A program made the position numbers and the translations under genes. Under the pieces are notes generated by a model, which was not told the origin of the DNA, made no database searches, and saw only the letters and a list, made by a program, of their open reading frames with translations. Positions 1 to 11,949 of a DNA stretch of 64,000 nt are shown here, piece after piece (position 1 is the stretch's first letter; each line of letters begins with the position of its first letter). Source of the DNA: Hofstenia miamia (taxonomy: Eukaryota; Xenacoelomorpha; Acoela; Hofsteniidae). The DNA lies in contig CABFPE010000490.1 in assembly GCA_900660155.1 (NCBI GenBank), positions 539,489 through 603,488 of the forward strand, written 5' to 3'.

Positions 1-653
1 AAACTAACACTTATAAATAATAATTTATTGTAGCATCACCCAAAAGGAATAAGCTGCAGAAGAAAGATTAACGTCGAATGATTACAGTGATTAAATATAA
101 TCAGAAATATGATTGTAAAATTTAGTTAATTATCTTATTCATTTTGTAAGATGCAACCAAGTTACAATATTGTGCATTTTGTGAGAAATACCTTAGCTGA
201 TTAAGTATTATTTGACAAATTGTAACAAGCAAAATTACACTTACGTAAGAACAGCCATATTGGCAGATTTATTTGAAATTCAAAATCAGCATTTACTTTA
301 CAATTTTTAAATAAATAGCTGAGAATTTAAGAGAAAATTGATGAACAATAAATTCTTCAGAGTTTATATTATTTTTCATTCTTCATTTATCTGGTTTGAT
401 ATTTAATAAAATGTTCAGCTAAGCAAGTTGTGTCGAGTTGTGGCCCACAGAAGATTTAAAGAGGAAACGTCACATGGCTTCATCACCTAAATAGTGATGA
501 TTAGTACTCAATTAACCTAGCTAGTTAAGTAGAGAGGAAAAGCTTGGAGATTCATTAACGTAGTAACTCCTCACCTGCAATTTACTGAGTGGTAGTTATT
601 AGCAATAATACATGGTGCAAATAGGCCAGGTGGAGGATGTTACAATATTTAAG
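1..653. other. AT-rich stretch, no gene seen
   Basis: No open frame of useful length, no recognisable repeat and no RNA gene was seen here. Confidence 0.5.
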
Positions 654-2061
654 TTAGTTGCATAGGAGCAGATCTGTGTAGATGATTTTAGTAGCCAATA
701 TTATATGAGTGTTAAACATGCTTGTGGGCTGGTAGGAACTGTGGTATAGAATGGTAAAGTTCTCCATGCAAAAATGTAGACTTTCAACCTTGTCTGGGAT
801 GGTGTCTTGGTACTCTTCTTTCAAGAATATGATGAGACAGATCTTCTCTACTTTGGTGAGTTGATAAGAGATTACAATTTTCTCCATGATTTTAGGGTGG
901 TTCACCTCACTGACATGGAAAAAGTAAGCAACCAGCAGGTTGTCAAAATCAATATTAACACATTCAAACTTCTTTATCTTTTCTTTATTGTTGAGGAACT
1001 GACATAGGTGAGATAGATTAAAGTCCTAATCAAACATGGTATGCATGGTACTTTGCCAGTATGGACATGACATGCCAGCTAACATTTTAGAATCATAGTA
1101 GATAATCATGTTGATCAGAGGTCTATGCTCTGCGTCAATGATGAAAGGAATATAGTTGATGGGACAAGTTAGGTCTTTTGTGTTAAACGTCCATTGGAGC
1201 TGATTCTTTGTTTCTTCCAAGATATTATCCCTCATGAAATGAACTGCTTTTTGCATAGCAATGAAGTACAGATGCAAGATCTAATCTCCAACCTTAGACA
1301 TTTTGGCCTTATGTTCCTTGGCTTTGTGGGACTTAATACTAGCTGAGTTGCAGGAGGACAGACATTGGCTAGGAGGGGGTTTAGAGTCAACAATGGGCGA
1401 GGTTATGTTAGACAAGTGGGCAAAAGGCACTCTTTGCTACTCAGACTCACACACAGGCAGTTATCTCCATGCATAGTTGTCTGAGGTCCACTCCTGCTCA
1501 GAGAGTTGTCTCTGAGCATAGTCACGGGAAGTCTGCTCCCAAGGAGAGAGTTGTCTCCCCTTATTGTCGTGGCTTTTATGGGTGTCTTCTGCTGGGCACT
1601 CTTGTTTTTGGGAGGTGCATTCATCTGATCATCTTGGCATTGTTGATCACTTCATTTTGTCTCATGGATTGATTCATCTTCATACTCAGCATCTTGTTGG
1701 GGGTTGCTTCTCAGTTTGGTTCATAGTTGCTAAACAAAGATATAAGGTTAAGGTCCCATTCCTGGGTATTTAAATGGTCTAAGTTTCTCTGATCTCTAGC
1801 TTTTAATTTAGTCAAAATATGAGTAGCTATAGTGTTGCTGCTATTACCAAGGTTACTATTGTACTCAACCTGTGTAAGGTCATCCTGCTCACATACAGTG
1901 AGGTTATCATAATACTCTATCTCATTCAGACTGTCATCAACAAGAGAAAACTCATTATTATTGTCAATGACTGCATTTTGTATATCTTATATAGAGTCGC
2001 TCAGGGACTTTTGGTGATTTTATTCTCTAAACATTTATTTTGTATTTCTACGTCACTCTGA
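654..2061 (-). pseudogene. Decayed coding-like block, unassigned
   Basis: The minus strand reads as protein-like sequence over about 200 codons (654-1277), with residues typical of real coding sequence (for example TKDLTCPINYIPFIIDAEHR). Shorter coding-like blocks lie upstream at 1403-1624 and about 1800-1990. The block is interrupted and I could not match it to a family. It could be the remains of a mobile-element protein, because an LTR-like segment lies just to the right, but that segment seems to read in the opposite direction. The orientation and low-complexity stretch around 1450-1575 are the only structural clues. Confidence 0.3.
1458..1560 (-). repeat. 45-bp tandem repeat, about 2.3 units
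   Basis: Units begin at about 1458, 1503 and 1548 with AGTTATCTCC or AGTTGTCTCY. The period of 45 is a multiple of three, and on the minus strand it gives 15-residue repeats beginning DNSL or DNCL. This suggests the repeat arose inside a protein-coding region. Confidence 0.5.
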
Positions 2062-2148
2062 CGTCAGTGTTTATTTTCGATCTCAGGTTGCTATTGCTAA
2101 TTTGACGTCCCCTCAATGGTGCTTATTGTTGCTCAAATTTAATTTTGC

Positions 2149-2470
2149 GAGGGGAAAGAATTTGATCCTGTTAAATTTTTGATCCTGTTAAATTACGTGG
2201 ACATTTGATTATTGTAAACAAAGGCAGGTGATCGTTAAACATTTGTATATAAGCTGAGACAACTGTAGCGAATGTTCAATAGACTTTGTCTACTCTTAAC
2301 TACCGCTCTTACCGTTGTATCTTTTATTTATTTATTACTTTAAATGATATTTATTGCTTAAGATCGGCGACAATTCGGGAGTGCTTTCATTAGCACGGGG
2401 CGACAAGTTGCTCCTGGGGATCTTTCGATCTTTCCAGTCCGAATTGTGGTTCTTTAAGTTATGTATACGG
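2149..2470 (+). repeat. Candidate LTR-like segment
   Basis: A purine tract (GAGGGGAAAGAA, 2149-2160) precedes a segment with a 16-17 bp direct repeat (TTTGATCCTGTTAAAT twice, 2160-2192) and a TATA-like GTATATAAGC about 2247. Then comes CGGCGACAATTCGGGAG at about 2365, which resembles Gypsy-type primer-binding regions (TGGCGAC). No partner LTR is seen in the window, so this could be a solo or cut LTR, or coincidence. Confidence 0.25.
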
Positions 2471-2471
2471 T

Positions 2472-3004
2472 TACGCATAAGGAAATAATAAATCTCTCGT
2501 TAGTAGTTCAACACGTACATGCACTTATAAGATCTAACACTGTGATGATACCATGCCGTTGGCTAGCACGAATATCTGGCAATTACAGATTATCTAATAG
2601 TTAGCTGAGAGATAACAATGAAAATGAGAAGTAGGTTGTTTTTTCGAATTGAGATTAGAAATTAAACAAGTGAGACAGATAGGGTAGCACCAGTCAATAG
2701 GTTAAGCACTTTACTTCTGGAAGCTCCGCTTCGGCTGNTACGCATAAGGAAATAATAAATCTCTCGTTAGTAGTTCAACACGTACATGCACTTATAAGAT
2801 CTAACACTGTGATGATACCATGCCGTTGGCTAGCACGAATATCTGGCAATTACAGATTATTTAATAGTTAGCTGAGAGATAACAATGAAAATGAGAAGTA
2901 GGTTGTTTTTTTCGAATTGAGATAGAAATTAAACAAGTGAGACAGATAGGGTAGCACCAGTCAATAGGTTAAGCACTTTACTTCTGGAAGCTCCGCTTCG
3001 GCTG
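2472..3004. repeat. 266-bp direct duplication joined by a single N
   Basis: Positions 2472-2737 recur at 2739-3004 with only a few substitutions and one-base length changes. A single N at 2738 separates them. Both copies end with the same ten bases (CTTCGGCTG preceded by C). The pattern fits two overlapping contig ends or two haplotypes placed side by side rather than a biological tandem repeat. Confidence 0.85.
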
Positions 3005-3037
3005 GAAGCCATAGGAATTGGTCATCTTGGTTCTTAC

Positions 3038-3180
3038 CTAAAAGTAGTTCTGTTACTTGGATGAATTACCAATGGTACATCTGTAAACGTTGTAAACTCT
3101 AATCTAAACTGTTTCTTGGAATCGTGGCTGTACTGAACACTAATTAAACCTTCTGCAGAGTCAATCGAGTTTCTAGCTAA
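3038..3180 (-). other. Exon-like open block, unassigned
   Basis: On the minus strand about 47 codons are open and protein-like (ARNSIDSAEGLISVQYSHDS, continuing through FTDVPLVIHPSNRTTF). The block ends at 3038 directly before a strong donor (GTAAGAA, 3031-3037). The upstream edge is bounded by an in-frame stop; the likely acceptor is the AG just before 3177. No family was recognised and no partner exon was found, so this may be an orphan exon or chance. Confidence 0.25.
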
Positions 3181-4165
3181 GTCTTACCAGCCACCGATTC
3201 TACACTAGTTGTCTAATTTTAGCAATATCAAATTCAGTTACGTCTATTTTGAGAAGGTCTTCAATAACAAAGATTTTTGTAAATGCCAGCGACTAAAAGA
3301 ACTGGTGAGAAGTACTTCTGCATTAACAATTGCTTTAGTTTTTAACAACCAGCCTATATTTGACTTTCCACTGCAGATGGGATCTCTGCCATTACAGACA
3401 TTACATAGGCACAGCGTTTCATTTCTTGGCATGAACATCCAAAGTCTAACATTCTGAATATGCATGGCAAAACCACAAAATGCTGTTGAATTTCTGGCAG
3501 ACGGCACATTCACCTGTAGCTGCTTTTAGGTTGTCGAAATCAGAAATGGATGCTCAGTTTCTACTATTGGATTATGAGCTTCTTAAAAAAATTCTTCACA
3601 GGTAAGGAGGTAGGCTCAAGTATGGAGATAATTTTGCCTATGCCTATTTCAGCCCATTGCATTAGCTTTTTCGTTTCTTTGAATGACCTTGGTTATACAA
3701 TGAATGTACGATTGGATAGTACATGCATCAGCACAAAAAATGGTAGTAAAGTGATGAAGCACCAGTTGCTTAGAGCCATCTGTTCGCATCACAGGTCTGA
3801 AGTTAGGCACAGCTTTGCTACATTTTATTATGTGCAAAATTGTTGCAGTTAGAACTTTGTTGTCGCCATCTTCCCCAACATCTTTAAGGGATAATTTCTG
3901 TAAGGGTTTTGCCAAGTTGAATAAAAAATTAATGCTAGTAATTTTTGATTATTTTGCTTGTAAATTTATAGCTTTAAAACAATTTTATTGGTTGCTTTAT
4001 AATTTGCTCTATTTACCGCACAACTCTATTAATAACACCGGTAAAGAAAATTTTACTGCAGCTTCCTTGTCACACAACCATCATTTCGTTCAACGCTCTT
4101 CCATTACACGATGGTATTCTACATTTCCAATAAATTCTATCTACGATAATGGTTTCGTTTATTAA
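3181..4165. other. Unassigned region with short open stretches
   Basis: Short overlapping open stretches occur on both strands (for example minus 3244-3513 and 3649-3915). One contains CNVCNGRDPICSGKSN, but none has a recognisable domain or a consistent frame. This may be old mobile-element sequence. Confidence 0.3.
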
Positions 4166-5140
4166 CCTACGATGAAGCAAACCTTTATATGCTTTTGAGC
4201 GTTGATATATATATATAATTTTCAAAAATTAGCAATTTTTTTCCTCGTATTAGAAAACAAGTGTCCTAACTTGCATGCTTTAAACGATTATATATTAAAA
4301 TGAAATGAGATATTGGAAATCTTTAAATTCACTTCGTCAGACATTCGCGGCTAACCCTAAATTTAACAAAAATCCTGATCATAACAGTAACCCAAAATCT
4401 GTTTGTTTCATTAAACTAGTAGGAAGCAAATTTTTGTAAACCTTAGTGTTGATCCATAAAAAATTAGAGAACTTTTCCTCGATTATATTGCATTAATTCC
4501 AATGGGTTTTGACATATTTCGGTGAGATTTGATGTTTTTCTTTCCAGTAACATACAATACAATTTATTTCTTCAAACAATTTACAAAATCAAATAAAACA
4601 AATCTAAACAAAATCGCCAGGTTTGAAGGAGATAAATATTTGAGTATTAGTGATGCTCTATTAAATTTTCCCTAATTGGTATTTGTTACCTAATATGTAA
4701 TTGATTAATTATCATTATTATCTTAATTATAAGCTAAATTTGGTGCAATGAATAAGAAAGTTACATCATTATTTATATAATTATATTAAGTTTTTGTTGC
4801 TAATTATTGCTTTAGCTTAGTAGGTTGTTGATGATTTTTCGGTAGTGTAATAATATTTTCATTAATTAACTGTTCTGAGTAGCTTGATATCTCTCACTTA
4901 AATTGAATTACATTGTAGAAATGTGTTATGTCTTATTAAGAATGCTTACAGAAAAAAAGTGTGTTTCTAAAAATTTTATTTATATTTTGTACGAAATAGT
5001 TGTTTTCAAAGCAATTATGCACAAATATAAAGCATATAAACTATAAATAAGAGTACCTTATAAGTCTTAGCATGACAACATGTAGAATTGAATTAAAAAA
5101 GCATAGGTCACAAGTTAAATACACTCTACGTGTACGTGTG
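4166..5140. other. AT-rich stretch, no gene seen
   Basis: Very AT-rich sequence with no open frame, RNA gene or clear repeat found. Confidence 0.5.
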
Positions 5141-5149
5141 TATAGGACG

Positions 5150-5500
5150 AAAAGATATAGGAAAACAGTCTCACAAATAATCGCCTTCAGCGTCAATTTT
5201 CTCTTTCCACATTGACACTTGTTCTCACTTCAAGAGGTCTTCCTCAACTTGGCACTGCACGCATTGATATCGTTCATGACATTTGAACACTTTCACCAAA
5301 ACATGGATTCGTCGAAGCTTGATAACATTTTATTCACCCCATGCAGTAGATAACAATCTGTGAATTTCAGTGACATTGACACCATTCCTCGCCATTGTGG
5401 CGATGAAGAAATTCACTTGTTCAGTTGAGGGAACCTCTCAAGACAGATCGTCTCAATGCTTAATCTCTTGATGAAGCACTTGTCATTAAATATACTTCGT
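5150..5500 (-). mobile_element. Mariner-like transposase remnant, internally deleted
   Basis: Read on the minus strand, about 5330-5440 gives MARNGVNVTEIHRLLSTAWG. This resembles the N-terminal HTH_48-type domain of mariner transposases. About 5150-5215 gives WKEKIDAEGDYL followed by a stop, the characteristic mariner C-terminus (W-x4-D/E-A-x-G-D-Y). The catalytic middle is missing between them, so this is a short, internally deleted and degenerate copy. Terminal inverted repeats were not resolved. Confidence 0.55.
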
Positions 5501-5789
5501 GTTAAGAGGCATAAACAACAACAAACATTTTAAAAAACGCATTTTATTGGATACTCTTGCCATGCTTTAGGAGTATATCACCAAATTTGCTTCTATAAAT
5601 AATTGTTTGTTGAATAAGTTGAATTTTTGAAGGTTACGATTTTGACTATCTTCTTTTGAATTTTAAAAGTATGCACTAATGTAATGTACAAAGTACCACT
5701 ATCGATTAATACGCCGTCCTGAATTATTGGCATTATCTATAATTTATAAAAGTGTAGACTAATATGCTTAGAAACGAAATGACTTATTT

Positions 5790-6380
5790 TCATCAAAATA
5801 CCACGTAGTTGAGACCCTTTTACAAATGGAAGATATATGGGATACAAAATTTAATGTTTTGTCTATTATCCTTAAATATTTATAAGAATCCTTAATAGTA
5901 AGTTCAACCTCCGCAACTTGCAGCTTAGGCATTTGTACAATATGTTCGAAAAAGTTTATTTGCCAAAGTTTATAACAGAACCACTTTTATAGAATATCAA
6001 GACTCTTAATTAGTATATTTTTGTCAGATGAAGTTACTTGAATATTTGTATTATCAGCAAACAGATGTATTTAAGAAATTAGGCAGATCATTTATATAAA
6101 TTAGGAATAATAGTGGTCCAAGAATTAAGCCTTGCGGTTAATTGTGAATCAGTTGAATCTATTGAAACACATTGATACCAATTACTCAGATAATTGTCAA
6201 ATAAATTAAAAGTATGTCCTCTGATTCCATATTTATATAACTTGGTTAATAAAAATTTACTGATACTAATCTTCCTCTTCGCTCCTATTTAAAGACTACA
6301 AATACATTTTTCGGAGTTAAATCTGATTGATTTAGAATCAAGAAAAACAATATATCTCGTAAAAGTTCTATAAATATAAA
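5790..6380 (-). mobile_element. LINE reverse transcriptase remnant (CR1/Jockey-like)
   Basis: On the minus strand the palm of a non-LTR reverse transcriptase is readable. LLTKLYKYGIRGH lies at about 6210-6250, PQGLILGPLLFLIYINDLPN at 6070-6136 and an A-D-N-T form of the catalytic box near 6050. A YLRIIDKTLNFVSHI block (the usual YLG-I-D-x-L-x-W-x-x-H-I box) lies near 5840. Frames shift between blocks, so it is a dead fragment lacking endonuclease and 3' end. Confidence 0.75.
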
Positions 6381-6684
6381 TATTAAGATCAATTGAAAAT
6401 GTATATTTAATTTGTTAGTAATATTTAATTAATTCTAAAAGTAATACTTGCTTTGTGTTGCTGAAATGCATTCATTTGCTGTGCGGTATTTTATATACAT
6501 ATTGTAATTGAAAATGTGTTCGTATTTTATTCAGGCATTGTCTGAAAGTTAAAATTTACATTCATTTTGGTATGTTTCCATATGCTTATTTTTCATTCGT
6601 TTTATTTGAAATTGAACCATTTAAAAATTGGTAAATGTATGTATAATGTGTTACATGTTTATGTCTCTACACTTACTGCAGTGA

Positions 6685-7150
6685 AAATTTGCGAATCGGA
6701 ATTACTCTAATCGGGTTTTTCAGTTGAACATCAATTTTCATGTCCAAATGGAAGATTCCGTGCTCCGTGATTTGTTCCCAACAGTTATGACAGAAGTCTG
6801 CCACGGCGTATCAATTGAGCCTCAGATGCAGCCAGTTGACATATTCGGGAAATAATGTTTAAAACAAGCTAGGCTTGATATCTCTTCCAGTGGAGTATGG
6901 GTGGTTGCTTTGAGAAACCCATGTTCGATATGCGCGTATTCAACCCATTATGCAAATCGAACCAAGGTGATATTGAAGCCATGTACCGGAAACACGAACA
7001 GAAAAGTAAACGCCAGCATGAATCCAGAGTAACTCAAATCAAAAGATCTTTATTCTCTCCCATTGTGATTGTAACAACTTGTGGTCGTGCTCCAGAAACC
7101 AGAGCATTTATAAAGAGACTGGCCATACTGTTAACTGATATATAGAGATT
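6685..7150 (+). mobile_element. Remnant of FDVRVFNP-type retroelement C-terminal domain
   Basis: Readable blocks are FSCPNGRF, then RDLFPTVMTEVCHGVSIEPQ, then QARLDISSSGVW, then FDMRVFNPLCKSN (about 6925-6965), then a KRQHESRVTQIKRSLFSPIV block. These follow the order of a domain common in invertebrate mobile-element proteins (SCP..G; EVCH-x-V-x-x-EP; ARLDI; FFDVRVFNP; RV-x-x-V-E-x-G-S-F-x-P-L-V). I infer a PD-(D/E)XK-like nuclease fold, with D of ARLD and D of FDMR as candidate metal ligands. A frame change lies between the ARLDI and FDMRV blocks. The element class is uncertain. Confidence 0.5.
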
Positions 7151-7560
7151 CGATTATGTGCCTCAGAGAGTCCCGTTCACGTTGCAAGGCCTCCGATAGA
7201 TGTATTATCCATATGACATTGAGTGGTCATCGTCAATAACTAGGATGGAAACGATGAAGAAATAAAACACATACATTATAAAAAAAAATTTAAAATTTAA
7301 TGAACAATTCAACCATTTCCCATCACATATTTCACCAAATTTATCTACTTCAGAGATTTCAAAGCACAATTCCCAACTATATTGTAGAAATAAGAATAGA
7401 ATTCTATTCAGTCGAATATTTACGTCAATCTTAACAGTATTCGATGCAATATACTTTCGCAGTATTTAGCTTAATTTTTTTACCACCACTTTTGATTGAT
7501 TTGTAGATATTTTTAATTTTGATTTGTTAATAATTCCATGATAATAATATTCATCAGTTT
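7151..7560. other. AT-rich spacer left of the Copia fossil
   Basis: No open frame or repeat recognised. The last six bases (CAGTTT, 7555-7560) recur at 11754-11759 just beyond the other side of the Copia element, but with four extra bases there, so a target duplication is not proven. Confidence 0.4.
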
Positions 7561-7765
7561 TGAAGAGCATTTGCTCTGAATGTGGTGGTGAGCTATAATT
7601 AGCTTGTGATTAATTTTCAAACAATAAGAACGTTTATTTAGATTACACTATAACAAAAATTATTTAAAAAATATGGGAAAATATTCAATCACATTTTAGA
7701 TTGTCTATGTGAATAAATCGCACAATAATAGTTATTCACACGTGCAATAATTTAGTGCATTAACA
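7561..7765 (-). repeat. Copia 3' LTR
   Basis: Begins TGAAGAGCAT and ends TTAACA on the + strand, giving TG...CA ends. It is bordered on the internal side by a purine-rich tract (minus strand GAGTGGGGA). It matches 11548-11749. Confidence 0.8.
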
Positions 7766-10700
7766 TCCCCACTCAATCTGAAATGTGACGACCATACACT
7801 TTATTTGTTAAATAATGGAATTTCTGTCATTTTAAATCCTTGGTGAAAATATTTGCAATGTTTTAATTCGTTTGCACATAATTCAGTTACGCTTTATTTG
7901 ACATGAAATAGTTACGGATAAAATAACATTTTATGTCTATGCTTCGATCTTTGGGATAATATCGGATTCTTTATTAAAGCAATAGCACTTTGACTGTCTG
8001 AATTTAAAATGGTTTCATTAATTTTAACTCCAATGTTTCCAAATATATTTTGTAGATAAATCAACTCCTGTACACACATTGTCATTGCCACATATTCACT
8101 TTCGCAACTAGAAACTCCAATGATTCTTTGTTTTGATGTTCGCCAAATAATTAGACTATCTGCTAAATTCATTTCAATTACTATTTTTTTAATTTGAACA
8201 ATATTGCGAAAGCACATTAACTACGTAGGATATATCCGGGCGACTAGTTATCGACAGGTAAAGTAGATTTCCAATTAATTTCCTGCAAATATTTTCATCA
8301 AACGGCTGAGATTGTGTGCCAAATTTGCTGGTTACTATTGGATCTTTTACTGGTTTGGATTTATTCATTCCCCACTTAACCAGTAAATCTTTTACATAGT
8401 TTTCTTGTGATATTTGAATACAATTTTTATCTTGTTGTATATGCATTCGTAAAAACCAATTAATTTCTCCACGGTCCTCCATGTCTACATATTTTCCTAT
8501 TTCACTGATAATGTTAAATACTTACAATTTATTCCTTGCCATAATTGCAATATCATCAACCCAAATTAATAACTACTGCATTTTGTTACTTTAAAATAAT
8601 AGCTACGGTATTTTGTCGACTGTTTGTATCCTAATTGTGATAAAATTTTATCCAAATAGGTATTCCATGCGCGATTAGCTTGTTTCAACCCATAGGGGCA
8701 TTTATTTAATTTACAAACTAATTTTTCTTGTCCAGATCTAATAAATCCTTTACGTTGCTCAACATAAATTTCTTCCTCAATTGGTGAATTTAAAAACGCT
8801 GTCTTAACATCAATTTGATGGATAACCATTTCTTGACGTGCTGCGAGAGATACCATTGCTCTTATAGTATTGTATGATGCCTTTGGTTAAAATGTTTCAT
8901 TGTAATTCTTTCCATGAATTTGACTAAAATCTTTTGCTACATATCGAGCTTTATGCTTAATAATGTTCCCATTGCTGTCTTTTTTTGGTGTATACACCTA
9001 TTTCCCTTTAATTGATTGTTTATTTTCCGGTTTTGTCAACTAAAGTCCAAGTATTATGAACTATTTAGTTCTTTACTCATTGCGTCATACCAGTAGTCTT
9101 TTTCATTTGTTTTCATGGCTTCCTCATATGATTGAGGATCAGAAATATTTACATTAAAAACCATTGAAAAATCAATATTATCTGTTTGGTAGTCATTTAA
9201 ATAGCTAGGAACTTTTCTAATTCTCTTTGGACGTTGACTTTCATGAATGGGCAAAGTATTGTCTGAATCAATATGAATTCCGTTATCATTAGAATTGTCA
9301 GAATTATTGTTTTTGTATCACAGAATTGTCAGCAATGGGATGAGGAATATCTTCCACAGGTATATCAAATGCTTGTATTGGCATATCACTATTACTTTGT
9401 GAACGAATAGTATTATCAATATTATTGTTTGAGGAATTTTCCAAAGGTGAGAACTGATCGTCTGTGAATTCTTTGAATAAATCTTTCATTATAGTGTTGT
9501 TACTTTCTTTGCCAATCAATCTGTTCTCGTCAAATTTAACATTACGTGAAATTACAAATTTCTCTTTTGACAGTAAATATGTAATATATGAAGGACTTTG
9601 GAAATGATAACCACAAAAGATACCAAATTTTGACTGATGTGTCATTGTATTTACATATGCAGTACATCCAAACACTTTCAAGTGATTTACTNTAATTCAT
9701 ATGGTGTTTTAGAGATCGCAGTACCCCAGTACTCAGTGAGCGATTGCGCAAATACACTGCAGTTTCCACTGCTCTTACCTAAAATTTTATTGGTAACATT
9801 GATTGATTTATCATTGTACGAGCCATTCCAAAACTTGTCCTCCAATACCGTTCGGCCACACCGTTTTGATGAGGACTGTACGGAGCAGAAAACTGCTGAG
9901 TGACATTGTATCTATCGCATACATCTTGAAATATTTTTTACTTGTACTCTTTTGCATTATCAGCACGTAGTGCTATCTTTTGCTTAGATACTCTTTCGAA
10001 TTCTCTGCACATTCATTACGTGATTTCATGAAATAAACAACAGCATACTTCGTATAATCATCAATAAATGATATTACATACTTGTGCTCATTTACCGATT
10101 CCTCTATTGGTCCGCATATATCACTATGCACAAGTTGAAATTTCCTTACTGACTTTTCTCTTGCGATTTTAGACACACCAGCTTTTGGTGATTTATTTTC
10201 ACCACAATTTTGACATTTCTTTATTGTTAATTTTCTTGAAATATTCAAACCTTTTACCAAATTGTCTTTTGCTAAAGTAGATATCATTTTTATATCTGCA
10301 TGTCCATGCCTTTCATGCCATAGTTGAATAGAAACAATTGATGCTTCACTTGTATAATTAATTGGTTGAATCAATTTTTGCAAAATACAGCCATTCTCAT
10401 TTATTAAGTTTAATTGGTCTTTTCCACTTGTATTATTATTCTCTTTTTATCAAATCTAAAAACGTTTCCTTTTTTAACAAACTTTTACATTGACAATAAG
10501 TTGAACTTAAATTCGGGTAAATACAATGCATGTTCAAAATTTAGTGTGAATTTGTTACCAAATTTGTCCTTAATGAGAATTTTTGCTTCACCAATACCAG
10601 ACACTTTTTGTTCTGACATATCTCCATTCTTGACATTCATATCAGTTGCATCTGATATGTTTTTAAAAATTGTTGAATCACAAATTACATGACTGGTACA

Positions 10701-11547
10701 TCCACTGTCAAAGATAACCGTATCACTATGTTCAGTCATATGCAAAGCTAAATTTGTAAATCCACTTCAGTTATTGTTGATGTAAGCTGGTTTACGGACG
10801 GTTTTTGGACATCTTCCCACCAGGAGCAAAACATTTGTCAGTTATATGATTTTTTTTTCTTGGCAAAAATTTTTTGTTATAGTTTTTACTGTGTTTATTT
10901 CTCGACATTTGAGTTTTTGTAGCAATTTCTGATTGTAAACATGAATTGGATGAACTTTGTAATGTTAAAGCTTTTTCTAATAACTTACCCTTTAAATCTT
11001 TGTAACTCAGGCTTTGGAATTGTACAGCAGCAATGAAATAATCAAACTCACCAGAAAGGCTGTTTAATAATGTTGCTATTTTAAGATTTCTTCCGCCGAT
11101 TGAAGTTTGTAGATAATAACGTCTAGTCATAGATTTCTCGGGCATCCTATTGATCCCCAGAAATTCGCGCCATAAACTGCTAATTTGTGGCACTTTAACT
11201 TTTCCATATGTTGTTAAAAAACTTCATATCCATCTTTGATGTCCAAGGATATTACGGATTGTAATGTTTCATCGTTCAAATGCATGATGATTTCACGATA
11301 CATAAGACTTTTTGCCAAGGTTCTTTTATTTTCTTCCACATCATTCATATCCATAGCTATATTTTTTGTCATCAAATAAGATAAGAATCCTTCTTTCCAT
11401 ACCATAAAATTTTCTGGTTTATCAGTGAATACTAGCAGTCTGACCATACTTCCACTGTCCATTGATATATCCATCCTGAAGTTTGTTGTAATCGTTTGAT
11501 TATCTGATTCAGTTCTTCTTGTCTCTTCTTCTCGGCTCATAACCTTT

Positions 11548-11749
11548 TGAAGAGTATTTGTTATGAATGCAATGGTCAGTTACAATTAGCTTGTGGTTAA
11601 TTGTAGAAAAATAAGAATGTTTATTTAGATTACACTATAACAAAAATTATTTAAAAAATGTGGGAAATATTCAATCATATTTTAGAGTGTCTATGTGAAT
11701 AAATCACACAATAAGAGTTGCTTACAAAGATTTATTTTAAGGCTTGACA
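11548..11749 (-). repeat. Copia 5' LTR
   Basis: Begins TGAAGAGTAT on the + strand and shares the long block ATTTAGATTACACTATAAC with 7561-7765. The outer end near 11749 (TTGACA) is less certain because the last 25 bases have diverged. On the internal side the tRNA-Met-like primer site follows within a few bases and overlaps the first ATG of the gag-like region. Confidence 0.75.
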
Positions 11750-11949
11750 AAGCCAGTTTTATTTATTATTTCATGAATTTGAAACTACTTCTATTTATGG
11801 TGTTATTTCTTAGCCCCTAGAATTAGGGAGGCCAGAAGAATATATTTATCACATAGAGGGTTGTTTTGAGGGGACAACAAACTTCTATTCGAATGTAGCT
11901 GTTACTGTCTCCAGTGGGTTTAGTGATTTCAATATAATTGAATTCTAAT

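Larger units (their letters stand above)
7561..11749 (-). mobile_element. Copia-type LTR retrotransposon fossil
   Basis: A Ty1/Copia-family element is read on the minus strand, about 4.2 kb with LTRs of about 0.2 kb. Its parts, in element order from right to left, are gag-like (about 11.5-10.8 kb), aspartic protease with FDSGCTSHV (about 10.7 kb), integrase with GPIEE and DDYTKY blocks (about 10.4-9.6 kb), reverse transcriptase with IDVKTAFLN and YGLKQANRAW (about 9.2-8.2 kb) and RNase H with SESEYVAM (about 8.2-7.9 kb). Protease-integrase-RT order is diagnostic for Copia. The primer site next to the 5' LTR matches the anticodon region of initiator tRNA-Met (GGTTATGAGCC), as in insect copia. 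A purine tract precedes the 3' LTR. It is broken, with roughly half a dozen or more breaks. The LTRs differ at about 12% of 180 positions compared by eye, so it is an old insertion. Confidence 0.95.
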
